A stretch of 34,512 bases of DNA from positions 1 to 34,512 of IMG/VR virus record IMGVR_UViG_3300021197_001935, one strand, 5' to 3'. The position numbers and the translations under genes were made by a program. This document shows positions 14,871-24,490 of this stretch, in pieces; position 1 is the stretch's first letter; every line of letters begins with the position of its first letter. The notes under the pieces are model-generated. The model was not told where the DNA came from and did no database searches. It saw nothing but the letters and a program-made list of their open reading frames with translations. Source of the stretch: a virus.

Positions 14871-15125
14871 ATGAGAATTGTATCCAGAAAAGATATATTA
14901 GAATATGTAAGAGCAACTGACAAAGATTATCGTGTCGAAGATAATGTCGTGTATGCAAGAAAAGCCTTCCTAGCCAACACTGTTATTCAATGGTGCCTAG
15001 ATCAAGTAAATACTAAAAGAATGAATCCCGGCGAAATGGAGTTTTATTTGCAAGCAATATCTTCATTTTTAGAGGGAGAAACTAATATTTATTGGGATGA
15101 ACAATCTAACTTGGTGATATCCTAG
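14871..15125 (+). CDS. hypothetical protein, 84 aa
   Basis: This small, mostly helical protein starts MRIVSRKDILEYVRATDKDY and has a WCLDQVNTKRMNPGEMEFYLQ centre and an INYWDE-like acidic end (TNIYWDEQSN). It stands alone between a hairpin and the scaffold gene. There is no Shine-Dalgarno site: the ATG follows directly on the element ACTTATATT (14862-14870), as for the gene at 37. The reading frame is unbroken and protein-like, so I consider it real. The family is not recognised; position suggests a head-assembly role. Confidence 0.6.
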   Translation: MRIVSRKDILEYVRATDKDYRVEDNVVYARKAFLANTVIQWCLDQVNTKRMNPGEMEFYLQAISSFLEGETNIYWDEQSNLVIS

Positions 15126-15164
15126 AATAAAATTTGTTTTTTTGTACCTTTTAGCCACATGCCA

Positions 15165-15178
15165 ACTAATTATTACTG
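15165..15178 (+). promoter_or_regulatory. ACTAATTATTACTG gap element before scaffold gene
   Basis: This variant of the recurring element lies about 45-55 bases before the gp22 start. The preceding text TACCTTTTAGCCACATGCC partly resembles that before the 18187 copy (TACCTTCTTTAAACATTGTC). Confidence 0.4.
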
Positions 15179-15221
15179 AAAAATTATCCTTTTCTCATTT
15201 ACACACTTAGGAGATTAAGTT

Positions 15222-16247
15222 ATGTCATCTATGTTAGAGCAAGCAATAGTGGATGCAACTGCCTTAAAAGAGGCAGCAATGAAAAACGCTGAAGCAACAA
15301 TATTAGAAAAGTATTCAAAAGAAATAAAAGAAACAGTCGATAACATGCTCAACGAATCCCCGGAAAAAGACGCTGACTATGCAGCAATGGAGGCACCAGA
15401 CCAACAAGAGCCGCAAGAGCAAGAAATGAAAGGATCTGGTTCAGGCACTCTCGTATTGGATTTGTCTAAACTAGAAGAGTTGGCAAGATCTAGTGTTGAT
15501 GGAGAGGTGGACATGGAGGAAATATTGTCTCATGAAGAAGTTTCGGAGGATGTAGAGGCAGCCGAAACGATGTCAGAACCAACCGCTGAAGTTGGAAATA
15601 TTGATGAAGAGATCGATCTAACAAATCTATTTGAAGGTGACGAAGAGGTAGAAATTTCACAAGAACAATTAAAGGATATTGTAGAAAAACTCACCTTGGA
15701 TTTCCACCCAGAAAAAACAGGCTGGTTAGAAAAGCCACAATATGAGACTCGCCAAGCAGAACTTGAGGCAGAGGCTCTTGCTGCACATGATGACAGCAAT
15801 ATTGAAGAAATGGATAAACTGAAGGAAGCTTTCAAGCTTTCTAACCAAGAAAATGAAAACCTTAGAGGAAAATTAGAAAAAATGACTGGTAGCATCCAAG
15901 AGATGAAGTCATTTGCCAATAGGGTAAAGGGAACTTTAAGTGAGGTTAACCTACAAAATGCTAGGTTACTTTATATAAACAAGGCTTTGAGTAGTGACTC
16001 GTTGAATGGGCGGCAAAAAGATAAACTTGTCGAGGCTATATCGAATTCTAAAACAGTTGAAGAAGCGAAAGTAATTTACGAAACCCTTCAGGGCGCAGTG
16101 GGAGAGCAGGGAAAACAATCTCGTGCTCCGAAATCACTTAGCGAGGCGGTGACTAAGCGTTCTTCAGCTTTGCTTAAAGGCAGCGAAGCTAAACCTAAAG
16201 CTGATCCTAATTTGGATCGGATGAAGCGTTTGGCTGGTATTAATTAA
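15222..16247 (+). CDS. gp22: prohead core scaffolding protein, gp22-like
   Basis: This 341-residue, strongly acidic and helical protein forms the core around which gp23 assembles and is then degraded by gp21. The diagnostic part is LLYINKALSSDSLNGRQKDK near residues 247-266, followed by LVEAISNSKTVEEAKVIYETLQ, a conserved block of T4-type gp22, and the terminal LDRMKRLAGI. The N-terminal half has long Glu-rich tracts (about 45-160) and a coiled coil at about 200-240. It is longer than T4 gp22 (269 residues). A consensus AGGAGAT site precedes it, and the major capsid gene follows 22 bases downstream. Confidence 0.88.
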   Translation: MSSMLEQAIVDATALKEAAMKNAEATILEKYSKEIKETVDNMLNESPEKDADYAAMEAPDQQEPQEQEMKGSGSGTLVLDLSKLEELARSSVDGEVDMEEILSHEEVSEDVEAAETMSEPTAEVGNIDEEIDLTNLFEGDEEVEISQEQLKDIVEKLTLDFHPEKTGWLEKPQYETRQAELEAEALAAHDDSNIEEMDKLKEAFKLSNQENENLRGKLEKMTGSIQEMKSFANRVKGTLSEVNLQNARLLYINKALSSDSLNGRQKDKLVEAISNSKTVEEAKVIYETLQGAVGEQGKQSRAPKSLSEAVTKRSSALLKGSEAKPKADPNLDRMKRLAGIN

Positions 16248-16269
16248 ACTAAAAAAGGAGAAAAAAACT

Positions 16270-18099
16270 ATGTCAGTTTTAGAAAAATTAACAGAAGGTA
16301 TCGTTAATAGAGATCTCCAGAAGGAAGGTGCTGCCCTACTTGCGAAGTGGGAAAACACAGGTCTTCTAGAGGGAATGAATAGCGAGCGTTCTAAAGACGC
16401 CATGGCTCGATTGCTTGAAAACCAAGCTAAAGAGTTGTTGCGTGAGGCATCCACTATGGCTAGTGGAGATGTCGAAGGTTTTGCATCTGTTGCATTTCCA
16501 ATCGTTCGTCGCGTTTTCGGAAGCTTGATCGCTAACGATCTCGTAAGCGTTCAACCAATGAGCCTACCATCAGGACTTATTTTCTTCCTTGACTTCACAT
16601 ATGCTGAAACTAAAGCAGCAGGTGGTGCAGTTCTTGGAGAATCACTTTACGGACAAGGTAAAGTCGGTCTTGAAATCACAGGAGGTGTTGACCTTGACAA
16701 TAAGTTGAACGGCGGAACATCAGCTAACCCTAGTGCTACACAAAATCCAGAAAAAGGATTCTATGGGCTTAACAACGGTTATGCTTCACCTACCGCATCC
16801 AACACCTGTTCAGTCAACCACCTAACAAAGGTGGTAACTGGTGTTTATCCGGGAGATGAAGCTACTAACATTAATAAGCTAGCATTATACGATGTTGACA
16901 TTCCAAGTGGATCTCTTGTCGCGGTATACACAATGGCTAGAAGCACTCTTACTGGTTCTAATGATGGTGGTATTACCAGCAATGGAACTCAATTCAACGA
17001 AGATAATTACCTCGCATTGGATTTCAAACCACCCAACGAGGCAGGAACTGTTGCAGGACCAGCTGGGGTTCTTCAAAGAAGATTAACTCATGTGTCCGAA
17101 ACAGATAGCACCAAGCTAAACCTTGTTTTCATGGCAACAGCGTCTTCGGATGCATCCGCAGCAACACATTTGGATGCTAACATTGTTAAGGTAGGAGGAA
17201 CTCTTTCCTTTGCTCTCGAAGATAACTTCAATGGTACTGCCACTGCTCCAGCAGCAGACGCTATGGGAGTCATCGCAGGTACCGATTCTTGGGGACTTGA
17301 AAATAACGAAAACATCCCAGAAATCGACATCAAAGTTGATTCGATTGCTGTGACTGCTGTGACCAAGAAGCTCAAGGCTAAGTGGACACCAGAATTAGGT
17401 CAAGACCTTAATGCTTACCACAACCTTGATGCAGAAGTTGAGCTTACAAGCATCCTTTCTGAGCAAATTGCTTTGGAAATCGATAGAGAAATCCTTAAGG
17501 ATCTTGTTGCAGGCGCAACTGCTGGTAAACTTTACTGGTCTCGTCGTCCGGGTAGATTCCTTGACAGATCCACTGGTGGACAGATTGGAGTTATTGGCGG
17601 AGTTTCCCGTGACAATGAATCCTTGATGGGTGCTGACTTTACTGGTACTGTTTCCGAATGGTACGAGACTCTTGTCGAAACCATCAATGATGTTTCTGCT
17701 CAAATCCACAGAAAGACACTCCGTGGTGGTGCTAATTTCGTCGTCGTTTCGCCGGAAATTGCCAACATCCTTGAGTTCACTGCTGGATTCCGCGCTAGTG
17801 TAACTGCTGATGCCGATAGAGGCACAGTTGGTGCAGTTAATGTTGGATCGTTGAGCAAGAAGTGGGACATTTATGTTGATCCTTACTTCCCACGAAATGT
17901 TGTTCTTGTGGGTAGAAAAGGTGGTTCATTCCTTGAGAGCGGATATGTTTACGCTCCATATGTACCGCTTCAGGTAACTCCAACTATCTTTGGTGTCGAG
18001 GACTTTGTACCTCGTAAGGGTGTCATGACCCGTTATGCTAAGAAGATGGTTAGACCAGATATGTATGGTCTTGTTATCTGTCGTGACCTTAACGGCTAA
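16270..18099 (+). CDS. gp23: major capsid protein precursor, gp23-like
   Basis: This 609-residue HK97-fold capsid protein forms the hexamers of the head shell. The N-terminal propeptide (MSVLEKLTEG to about residue 59) ends in LLREAS; LRE|A at residues 57-60 matches the gp21 cleavage rule, so maturation probably occurs after Glu59. Immediately downstream come VAFPIVRRVFGSLIANDLVS and VQPMSLPSGLIFFLDF, hallmark gp23 blocks. The C-terminal domain has KKWDIYVDPYFPRNVVLVGRKG and the end ARK-like KKMVRPDMYGLVICRDL. T4 gp23 has 521 residues, so surface insertions are likely, for example in the 150-330 region. GGAG site ideal; terminator follows. Confidence 0.97.
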   Translation: MSVLEKLTEGIVNRDLQKEGAALLAKWENTGLLEGMNSERSKDAMARLLENQAKELLREASTMASGDVEGFASVAFPIVRRVFGSLIANDLVSVQPMSLPSGLIFFLDFTYAETKAAGGAVLGESLYGQGKVGLEITGGVDLDNKLNGGTSANPSATQNPEKGFYGLNNGYASPTASNTCSVNHLTKVVTGVYPGDEATNINKLALYDVDIPSGSLVAVYTMARSTLTGSNDGGITSNGTQFNEDNYLALDFKPPNEAGTVAGPAGVLQRRLTHVSETDSTKLNLVFMATASSDASAATHLDANIVKVGGTLSFALEDNFNGTATAPAADAMGVIAGTDSWGLENNENIPEIDIKVDSIAVTAVTKKLKAKWTPELGQDLNAYHNLDAEVELTSILSEQIALEIDREILKDLVAGATAGKLYWSRRPGRFLDRSTGGQIGVIGGVSRDNESLMGADFTGTVSEWYETLVETINDVSAQIHRKTLRGGANFVVVSPEIANILEFTAGFRASVTADADRGTVGAVNVGSLSKKWDIYVDPYFPRNVVLVGRKGGSFLESGYVYAPYVPLQVTPTIFGVEDFVPRKGVMTRYAKKMVRPDMYGLVICRDLNG

Positions 18100-18123
18100 T
18101 ACCGTTAGGATCTAGACAAACAA

Positions 18124-18163
18124 AGAGCCTCGTCATTAATTTGGCGGGGCTTTTTTCTTTTCT
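18124..18163 (+). terminator. rho-independent terminator after major capsid gene
   Basis: AGCCTCGTCA (18126-18135) pairs with TGGCGGGGCT (18142-18151) around TTAATT (10 pairs, two of them G-U), followed by TTTTTCTTTTC. This is a typical strong terminator closing the scaffold/capsid transcription unit. Confidence 0.9.
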
Positions 18164-18186
18164 ACCTTCTTTAAACATTGTCGCAG

Positions 18187-18200
18187 ACTAATTATATAAA
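18187..18200 (+). promoter_or_regulatory. ACTAATTATATAAA gap element before gp13-like gene
   Basis: It follows the gp23 terminator by about 25 bases and precedes the gp13-like start by about 35. The terminator-element-ribosome site order suggests a new transcription unit for neck genes. Confidence 0.45.
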
Positions 18201-18234
18201 GCATATTTTATTTTGAAACAAGGAGATCTAAACA

Positions 18235-19524
18235 ATGGCTCTTCCAACTTTAACACCTGCCAGTAGCACTAGTGTGTCTATATTGCCTGTAACTGGAAAT
18301 ACAGACAATGTTAATGCTACGGCTAACCCATTGCCATATGGAATATATGTGGCGAAAGCATCAACCAACCATGCTGCCACTGCTTTCAAAGAGGGAGCGT
18401 CTGATCAAGTAGCTTATGTTTATCAAAAGCTAGGTGGGGATATACTTGATCTTGAATTGACAGAATATCAAGTATATGCCGCATATGAAGAGTCAGTGCT
18501 TGAATACTCTTATATCGTAAACATACATCAGGCAAAGAACGCTATGTCAGACTTTCTTGGAAATCCAACTGGAACATTTGATCAAGATGGAGAAATAGTG
18601 AGCGGCAACTCACTCAGCGGGTCCAATATTGAAACTAGATATCCAAAATTTAATTTTGAATACTCAAAAAGAGTGGCAAATACCTTGGCAACAGAAGGCG
18701 GATTTGGCGGCAATATACCAATATATTCCGCTTCTTTTGCCACAGCAGTGGGACAACAGGATTATGACCTTCAGTCAATCATAGAGGATACATCTACATC
18801 TGACTCCTCTAGCCCTTTCTATAATGTTGTCGGAAATAAAAAAGTGACAATCAGAAAAGTATTCTATAAGACACCACAAGCGATGTGGAGATTTTTTGGT
18901 TATTATGGTGGTCTGAATACAGTGGGGAATATGTCATATTATGGGCAGTACGCCGATGATTCGACATTCGAGGTAATTCCAGTTTGGCAAAATAAATCAC
19001 AAGCAATGGCTTTTGAGGATGCTATTTACACAAGAACTTCTCATTTTTCTTATGAAATTAAAGATAATAAATTAAGAATATTCCCAGACACAACTAGAGT
19101 TTCTCCCACGACCATGTGGGTGGAATTTAGTGTACAGACTGAGGCTTTTGCTCATGGTGCAGATAAAGATGGGGTTCGTGGCATAAATAACATGAATACG
19201 CTGCCTTTTGAAAATATAGAGTATTTAAACATTAATTCAATCGGGAAGCAATGGATAAGAAGGTTTGCTCTTGCCGTGTGTAAAGAAATGTTAGGTAATG
19301 TTAGAAGTAAGTTTGCAACTTTGCCAATTCCGGGAAGCAATGTAACCCTTAATGGACCTGCCCTAGTTTCAGAGGGAAAGGCAGAGCAGATTGCTCTCAG
19401 GGATGAATTAAAGGCAGTCCTAGAAGAAATGACATATCCTAAACTAGCCGAAGAAACGGCAGGAGAGATAGAAAACACAATTAAGACAATGCAGGGGGTA
19501 CCACTCCCCGTATTCGTGGGGTAG
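18235..19524 (+). CDS. gp13: neck protein, gp13-like
   Basis: The protein has 429 residues, preceded by AAGGAGAT. N-terminal blocks: LGGDILDLELTEYQVYAAYEE and LEYSYIVNIHQAKN. Centre: KKVTIRKVFYKTPQAMWRFF. C terminus: WIRRFALAVCKEMLGNVRSKF, then IPGSNVTLNGPALVSEGKAE and a helical end. The C-terminal block (helix, PIPG loop, VTLNG, then a charged helix) is what I know from gp13-type neck proteins of marine T4-like phages. In T4, gp13 and gp14 close the filled head and provide the tail-attachment site. It is larger than T4 gp13 (309 residues). Location directly after gp23 and before gp14/gp15-like genes supports the call. Confidence 0.7.
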   Translation: MALPTLTPASSTSVSILPVTGNTDNVNATANPLPYGIYVAKASTNHAATAFKEGASDQVAYVYQKLGGDILDLELTEYQVYAAYEESVLEYSYIVNIHQAKNAMSDFLGNPTGTFDQDGEIVSGNSLSGSNIETRYPKFNFEYSKRVANTLATEGGFGGNIPIYSASFATAVGQQDYDLQSIIEDTSTSDSSSPFYNVVGNKKVTIRKVFYKTPQAMWRFFGYYGGLNTVGNMSYYGQYADDSTFEVIPVWQNKSQAMAFEDAIYTRTSHFSYEIKDNKLRIFPDTTRVSPTTMWVEFSVQTEAFAHGADKDGVRGINNMNTLPFENIEYLNINSIGKQWIRRFALAVCKEMLGNVRSKFATLPIPGSNVTLNGPALVSEGKAEQIALRDELKAVLEEMTYPKLAEETAGEIENTIKTMQGVPLPVFVG

Positions 19525-19531
19525 TTAACTC

Positions 19532-20023
19532 GTGGCTAAAAAAAATAAGTGGGAACAACCTAGTAATCCTCCACCTCCTCTTTTTACAGGAAAGAAGGAA
19601 AGGGATCTTGTTAAAAAGATCAATGACGAGGTTATTGAAAGAGTTATAGGGCAAACTGTTCTTTATTATCCTGTAAGTCTTGAGCACACTAATTTCCATT
19701 CTTTATATGGAGAGGCGATTAAAAAGACATTCTTACCTCCAGTTAGAGTGCATGCTTTGGTAGAATGGCAAGGAATTGCGTCCACGAACACTAATATAGG
19801 GATTGACAAAAGGTCATCTGTCAATGTGTTCTTCCACAAGAGAAGATTGATAGAAGATCAAGACCTATTCGCAAGAGAGGGAGATTTTATTCTTTATGGC
19901 TCTTTTTTGTATGAAATACTATCTTTGAACGAACCTAAACAAATTTTTGGTCAAGTTGATCACAAAATGGAAATAGTAGCGATGTGCAAAAGAGCAAGAA
20001 AGGGGGTTTTCGATGCCACATGA
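19532..20023 (+). CDS. gp14: neck protein, gp14-like
   Basis: The 163-residue protein uses a GTG start (GTGGCTAAAAAA); there is no alternative ATG before the conserved part. The sequence contains GQTVLYYPVSLEH, SLYGEAIKKTFLPPVRVHALVEWQ, SVNVFFHKRRLIEDQDLFAREGDFI, a LYEILSLNEP block and IFGQVDHKMEIVAM. The order (YY-P near the start, EGD-x-I, then L-x-E-I, then F-x-Q-x and a final strand) resembles T4 gp14 and related head-completion proteins, though it is shorter than T4 gp14 (256 residues). It overlaps the next gene by 11 bases. Role by homology and position: head closure and neck. Confidence 0.6.
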   Translation: MAKKNKWEQPSNPPPPLFTGKKERDLVKKINDEVIERVIGQTVLYYPVSLEHTNFHSLYGEAIKKTFLPPVRVHALVEWQGIASTNTNIGIDKRSSVNVFFHKRRLIEDQDLFAREGDFILYGSFLYEILSLNEPKQIFGQVDHKMEIVAMCKRARKGVFDAT

Positions 20024-20960
20024 TGACAAATACATGGACCTCCCGCCAGAGAGAGCCTCCTCAGAATATCCTCAAAAAATAAAACAAATCTCTTTTTTGC
20101 CCTCAACTTTAGAGACAATAGATTACTCCATCTATGACTACATGCATGAAGATTTAAATTTTCATGTTACAACAAATAAGGGATTTGAGAAAGTACCTGT
20201 TATATGGGTTGCCTCTGAAAGGGCGTTTCAGATAAAGAACAAAAAAGAACTTAGGGATGATGAAGGCACGATAATATTGCCAATGATAACTATAGAAAGG
20301 ACATCTGTAGTGAAAGATTTGACAACAAGGGGTGCTTACTACGGAGACCAGTTTATAAATAAAGACGAGAAAGGCGGAGGATTGGTCATAGGCAGGAGGA
20401 TACAGCAAAAGAAAACCTCGGAGTTCAACAATGCTGATCAAAACAGGAAATACCCAACTTCAGACCCAGCAACAGGACCAAAATTTATACGCAGGTCAGA
20501 TAATAGAAAAGTAGTTTATGAAACGATTTCAATACCACCGATAGTATATGTTGATGTTACTTATAAAATAGTTTTAAGGACAGAATATCAACAGCAAATG
20601 AACGAATTGGTACAAGTATTTGCTACCCGACCCGGAACAATCAACTCTCTTCTGTTTAAAAGAGACAATCATCGATATGAAGCATTTGTTCAAGGTAATT
20701 TTTCACAAGCTAACAACATAGCATCTATGGACGACGAGGAACGACGATTCGAAACTTCCATAGACATTAAAGTCCTTGGGTACTTAATAGGCGAAGGGAG
20801 TAATGATGACAGACCTAAGTTTTCTGTGCGAGAAAATGCAGTCGAGGTAAAAATTCCAAGAGAAAGGACGGTTTTTGGAGATATACCGGAATACGGTGGG
20901 GATGGCAAGCTGCGTGGCAAAAATCCGTATTCTTCGGATAGAACTGGATATATTGAATAA
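20013..20960 (+). CDS. gp15: tail completion / sheath terminator protein, gp15-like
   Basis: The protein has 315 residues. Features shared with T4 gp15 in order: FEKVPVIWVASERAF near residue 58 (T4 has VPITYASKEHF), TIILPMITIER near 86, IPPIVYVDVTYKIVLRTEYQ near 174-193 (T4: YELSIFTRYED), FKRDNHRYEAFV near 215, and the ERRFETSIDIKVLGYLI block near 242. gp15 caps the completed tail and binds the head-neck complex. It starts within the end of the gp14-like gene and completes a 13-14-15 set in T4 order. The C-terminal 50 residues are Gly/Pro/charged and probably disordered. Confidence 0.75.
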   Translation: MPHDDKYMDLPPERASSEYPQKIKQISFLPSTLETIDYSIYDYMHEDLNFHVTTNKGFEKVPVIWVASERAFQIKNKKELRDDEGTIILPMITIERTSVVKDLTTRGAYYGDQFINKDEKGGGLVIGRRIQQKKTSEFNNADQNRKYPTSDPATGPKFIRRSDNRKVVYETISIPPIVYVDVTYKIVLRTEYQQQMNELVQVFATRPGTINSLLFKRDNHRYEAFVQGNFSQANNIASMDDEERRFETSIDIKVLGYLIGEGSNDDRPKFSVRENAVEVKIPRERTVFGDIPEYGGDGKLRGKNPYSSDRTGYIE

Positions 20961-20984
20961 TTTTGTCCTTTCTAGTTGCTCCTT

Positions 20985-20996
20985 ACTATTTATTAA
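20985..20996 (+). promoter_or_regulatory. ACTATTTAT gap element upstream of sheath gene
   Basis: ACTATTTATTAA lies about 50 bases before the gp18 start, in a short gap with no hairpin. It matches the element seen in most other gaps of the window and may be a late-type promoter; proof would need transcript ends. Confidence 0.4.
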
Positions 20997-21044
20997 AGAA
21001 AAAATGTTTTTATTCCAAGCGAATATAGAAGGAGACTCCAAGCA

Positions 21045-24000
21045 ATGTCAGCAAAGAATTTTAAGTTTGTTTCCCCCGGCGTTTTTATCAAGGAAATTGA
21101 TAATTCGCAGCTGCCGAAAACAGCGCCTCCAGTCGGACCAGTAGTCATTGGTCGCTTTAGAAGAGGACCAGCTTTTCTACCAACAAGGGTAGAATCTTTG
21201 TCAGAGCTAATCGAAATCTTCGGTGAGCCTGTAAGAGGAGACATAGCGTCTGATGTTTGGAGAGGTGGCATCCCAACAGCTCCAACCTACGGCGCTTATG
21301 CAGCCGCAGCATGGTTAAAAAACGGCGCACCATTAACAGTTGTAAGAATATTGGGAGATCAAGATCCTCAAGCATCTTACTCATCAGCCGCCCCAGACTC
21401 CACCGCTGGATGGGCAATGGGGACTACGCCTTCGAATAGTGAAGACTCAGGTGGGGCGTATGGTCTTTTCTTGATAAATTCCTCCTCCTACGCTGCGGGA
21501 GCAACAGGTTCCGCTGACGGAGTTTTGGCTGCATCATGGTACTTAAAGCAGGGAGGAATTATTCTTTCTGGCACGATTGCGGGGGCAGCCACCGATGTTG
21601 TATCCGGATCCGGAGTGCTGATAGAATCAACAACCGCCAGCTCCCCCGCAGGAGCAAAATTCACCGCGTTGATGTACAAGGAAGGCGCGGTCGGTCTCGG
21701 AACCCCAGACGAGGTTTTTACTTTTAATTTTGATAAAGATTCAAAATATTTTGCCAGAAAAGTTTTTAATACAAACCCAACAACAACAAATTCGTCTCTT
21801 ATTTCGAGCAACGCATCTACAAAAAATTACTTTTTGGGAGAAACCTTTGAAACAGCAGTGAGAAGCACTTTGTCTGGGACAAAGTGTTATGGTGTTATAT
21901 TGCCGTTGGGGGATAGCGCCGGCGCAAAAGCAGGGCAAAAGTTTAAAAAAGCAGCGAATGCAGCACAAACTGGCTGGTTTATCGCACAAGACATGAGAAC
22001 GACTGAAGGTATAGAGCCTGAGACTGGTGGAACTCAAAATCAATTAACCCCTACATATAATCCGGAAAACACAGCGATTTGCGCTCGATTGTTCAAATTC
22101 TATACTCTAAGTGCAGGACAAGAAGAACAGCGTTCTTTCAAAATATCTATTGAAAATGTTAACTATTCCAAGAGAACAGATGTTAATGCATACGGAAGTT
22201 TTTCTGTTGTAATTAGATCACTATTTGATAGCGACAATGCTCCTAAGATCATTGAGAGATATGACAATTGTAATTTAAATCCAAATTCATCAAATTATGT
22301 CGCCCGAAAAATCGGAGATCAGTATTATGAGTGGGACAATTCAAAGAAAAGATTAATCGAGTATGGTACTTATCGTAACAACTCCAGAATTGTAAGAATT
22401 CAAATGGCTTCCGAGGTTGACTTGGGGCAAGCAAATTCAGAATTGTTGCCGTTTGGTGCTCAGGGACCAGTTAAGAGAGAATCGTTCAGACTCAAATTTA
22501 ACTCAGGCTCCGCTGGGGTCTCCGCAGCAGCTACCGTTTTTGCTACCGCGTCATTTCAGTCTCATACATCTTCTTGGGGAGATATAGATATTGATCTTGC
22601 GAAACTAAATGTTAGAAGATCGCCATCCGACTCCTACAAGTGGTTTGATCAAGCAGCAGGGGCTGCCCCTAATGATGCTGTTGTCTGGGGTGGAGGACTT
22701 ATTGGCGCTAATGCTGCTACAGTTGTGATTGCTGCATCTAACGCACCCACTAACGGCAATCAGATCACTATTCGAACAACGGATGGATCATCGCAACAGT
22801 TTACCTGCACCAACACCACTACCGATGCCACCCAATTTGGTCGCGACGGCAGCAAGGATGGCATAGATAATTTAAAGACAGCTATTGAAGCTAGCTCTAT
22901 TGCGAGCAAAGTGACGGTAAGTAGTGTTTCGACAGCGCCATTTACCATAACAATCACGCAAAATGTTGCTGGGGTATTTGGTAACACAACAGTTACATCT
23001 AATTGTACAGACTGGACTGTTGCAGGAGGTTCAGCTGCTGCTGATGGAGACTTCGCAGGGGGTACCGACCTCAACCCAGCGCCCGGTCAAGGAACATGGC
23101 AAGCAACAGTTAAGTTCCCGGATGTCTTTGTTAGGGACGCTGCAAGTGATGGCAATCTGAGTGATCCAACCTTGGCTTACTTCGGATTTAGCACTACTAG
23201 TGGATCCACAAGTACTTCGTTTGAACAAAGTAACTTGGACCTATTAAGGGCGATGCCATCTGATTACGATAATTTTTCCACGAACGAGTACACAAAAAGA
23301 ATGTTTGTGTTTTCATTGGATGATCTTTCGTCATCGGCAGGAGGAGCGTATTCATATGTATCTGGATCCAGAGCATCAGGTCTTTCCCATACAGCCAGAA
23401 ATGGATCATATAGAGACATTATTGATGCAGGATATGACAGGTTCACTGTTCCGCTTTTCGGAGGCTTCGATGGACTCGATGTTCAAGAGGCGGAACCTTT
23501 TAATAATGAAAGGGCTCTTAGGGCAGACGCTACAGCGGAAACATACGCTATGTACTATTCCGTTAAAAAAGCTATTGATATCCTAGCAGATCCAGAATTT
23601 GTAGAAATGAATTTAGTAGCTTCTCCGGGCATCACAAATGAGACTTTAACTCAACATCTCGTTAACACTTGCGAAGATCGCGGAGATGCTCTAGCTATTA
23701 TCGACCCCAAAGGTGGATATAAGGCAGCGTCTGAGCAAGCAGGCACCGAGGCTAGTAGAATTTCAACAAATCATGTTAATGAGGTTGTAACAAACATGCA
23801 ACAACGAGGAATGAATTCAAGCTATGGATGTACTTACTATCCATGGGTGAGAATCAACGATGATATCGGTGGCGGCTCACTGTGGGTACCTCCATCTGTA
23901 GCAGCTATCGGGACAATGGCATATTCAGAACAGCAAAAAGCTGTTTGGTTCGCACCAGCTGGCTTTAGCAGGGGAGGCTTAAGTCGCGGCGCGGCTGGTT

Positions 24001-24464
24001 TCCCAGTAACGAATGTTAGATCGAAGCTTACATCTGCCGAGAGAGATGAACTTTATGATGTCAATATCAACCCAATTGCTTCTTTCCCAAGTGAGGGTAT
24101 AGTAGTGTTTGGTCAAAAGACGCTTCAAGTTACGCCATCCGCCTTGGACAGAATTAATGTTCGAAGATTGATGATCTTTGTGAAAAAACAAGTTTCAAGA
24201 ATTGCGGCGAACCTGTTGTTTGAACAGAATGTTGATGCTACTTGGGACAGATTCAAAGCTCAAGTCGATCCATTCTTAAGCAATATTAAGACAGCATTCG
24301 GATTATCAGAATTTAAAGTGGTCCTTGATGAATCGACAACAACACCAGAATTGGTAGACAGAAACATCATGTATGCTAAGATTTTCTTAAAACCAGCAAG
24401 AGCAATCGAATACATTGCAATTGATTTTAACATTACAAACACTGGTGCAAGTTTCGACGACTAA
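21045..24464 (+). CDS. gp18: tail sheath protein, gp18-like, with large insertions
   Basis: This is the contractile sheath subunit. The N terminus is diagnostic (FVSPGVFIKEIDNSQLP, then VGPVVIGRFRRGPAF), and so is the C-terminal core: ALAIIDPKGGY near residue 884, YYPWVRINDD near 930, the FSRGGLSRGAAGFPVTN block, TLQVTPSALDRINVRRLMIFVKK and a final IDFNITNTG. In T4 the protein has 659 residues; this one has 1139. The extra length is in the middle, including a Thr/Ala/Gly-rich beta domain at about residues 545-680 (QITIRTTDGSSQQFTCTN, FTITITQNVAG, FAGGTDLN), which resembles domains found inserted in other phage virion proteins. Consensus GAAGGAGA site. Confidence 0.96.
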   Translation: MSAKNFKFVSPGVFIKEIDNSQLPKTAPPVGPVVIGRFRRGPAFLPTRVESLSELIEIFGEPVRGDIASDVWRGGIPTAPTYGAYAAAAWLKNGAPLTVVRILGDQDPQASYSSAAPDSTAGWAMGTTPSNSEDSGGAYGLFLINSSSYAAGATGSADGVLAASWYLKQGGIILSGTIAGAATDVVSGSGVLIESTTASSPAGAKFTALMYKEGAVGLGTPDEVFTFNFDKDSKYFARKVFNTNPTTTNSSLISSNASTKNYFLGETFETAVRSTLSGTKCYGVILPLGDSAGAKAGQKFKKAANAAQTGWFIAQDMRTTEGIEPETGGTQNQLTPTYNPENTAICARLFKFYTLSAGQEEQRSFKISIENVNYSKRTDVNAYGSFSVVIRSLFDSDNAPKIIERYDNCNLNPNSSNYVARKIGDQYYEWDNSKKRLIEYGTYRNNSRIVRIQMASEVDLGQANSELLPFGAQGPVKRESFRLKFNSGSAGVSAAATVFATASFQSHTSSWGDIDIDLAKLNVRRSPSDSYKWFDQAAGAAPNDAVVWGGGLIGANAATVVIAASNAPTNGNQITIRTTDGSSQQFTCTNTTTDATQFGRDGSKDGIDNLKTAIEASSIASKVTVSSVSTAPFTITITQNVAGVFGNTTVTSNCTDWTVAGGSAAADGDFAGGTDLNPAPGQGTWQATVKFPDVFVRDAASDGNLSDPTLAYFGFSTTSGSTSTSFEQSNLDLLRAMPSDYDNFSTNEYTKRMFVFSLDDLSSSAGGAYSYVSGSRASGLSHTARNGSYRDIIDAGYDRFTVPLFGGFDGLDVQEAEPFNNERALRADATAETYAMYYSVKKAIDILADPEFVEMNLVASPGITNETLTQHLVNTCEDRGDALAIIDPKGGYKAASEQAGTEASRISTNHVNEVVTNMQQRGMNSSYGCTYYPWVRINDDIGGGSLWVPPSVAAIGTMAYSEQQKAVWFAPAGFSRGGLSRGAAGFPVTNVRSKLTSAERDELYDVNINPIASFPSEGIVVFGQKTLQVTPSALDRINVRRLMIFVKKQVSRIAANLLFEQNVDATWDRFKAQVDPFLSNIKTAFGLSEFKVVLDESTTTPELVDRNIMYAKIFLKPARAIEYIAIDFNITNTGASFDD

Positions 24465-24479
24465 AAAAACAAAACAAAT

Positions 24480-24490
24480 ACTATTTATAG
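24480..24490 (+). promoter_or_regulatory. ACTATTTATAG gap element upstream of tube gene
   Basis: ACTATTTATAG lies about 40 bases before the gp19 start. The element recurs in other gaps. No terminator separates gp18 from gp19, so this could give extra transcription of the abundant tube protein. Confidence 0.4.
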
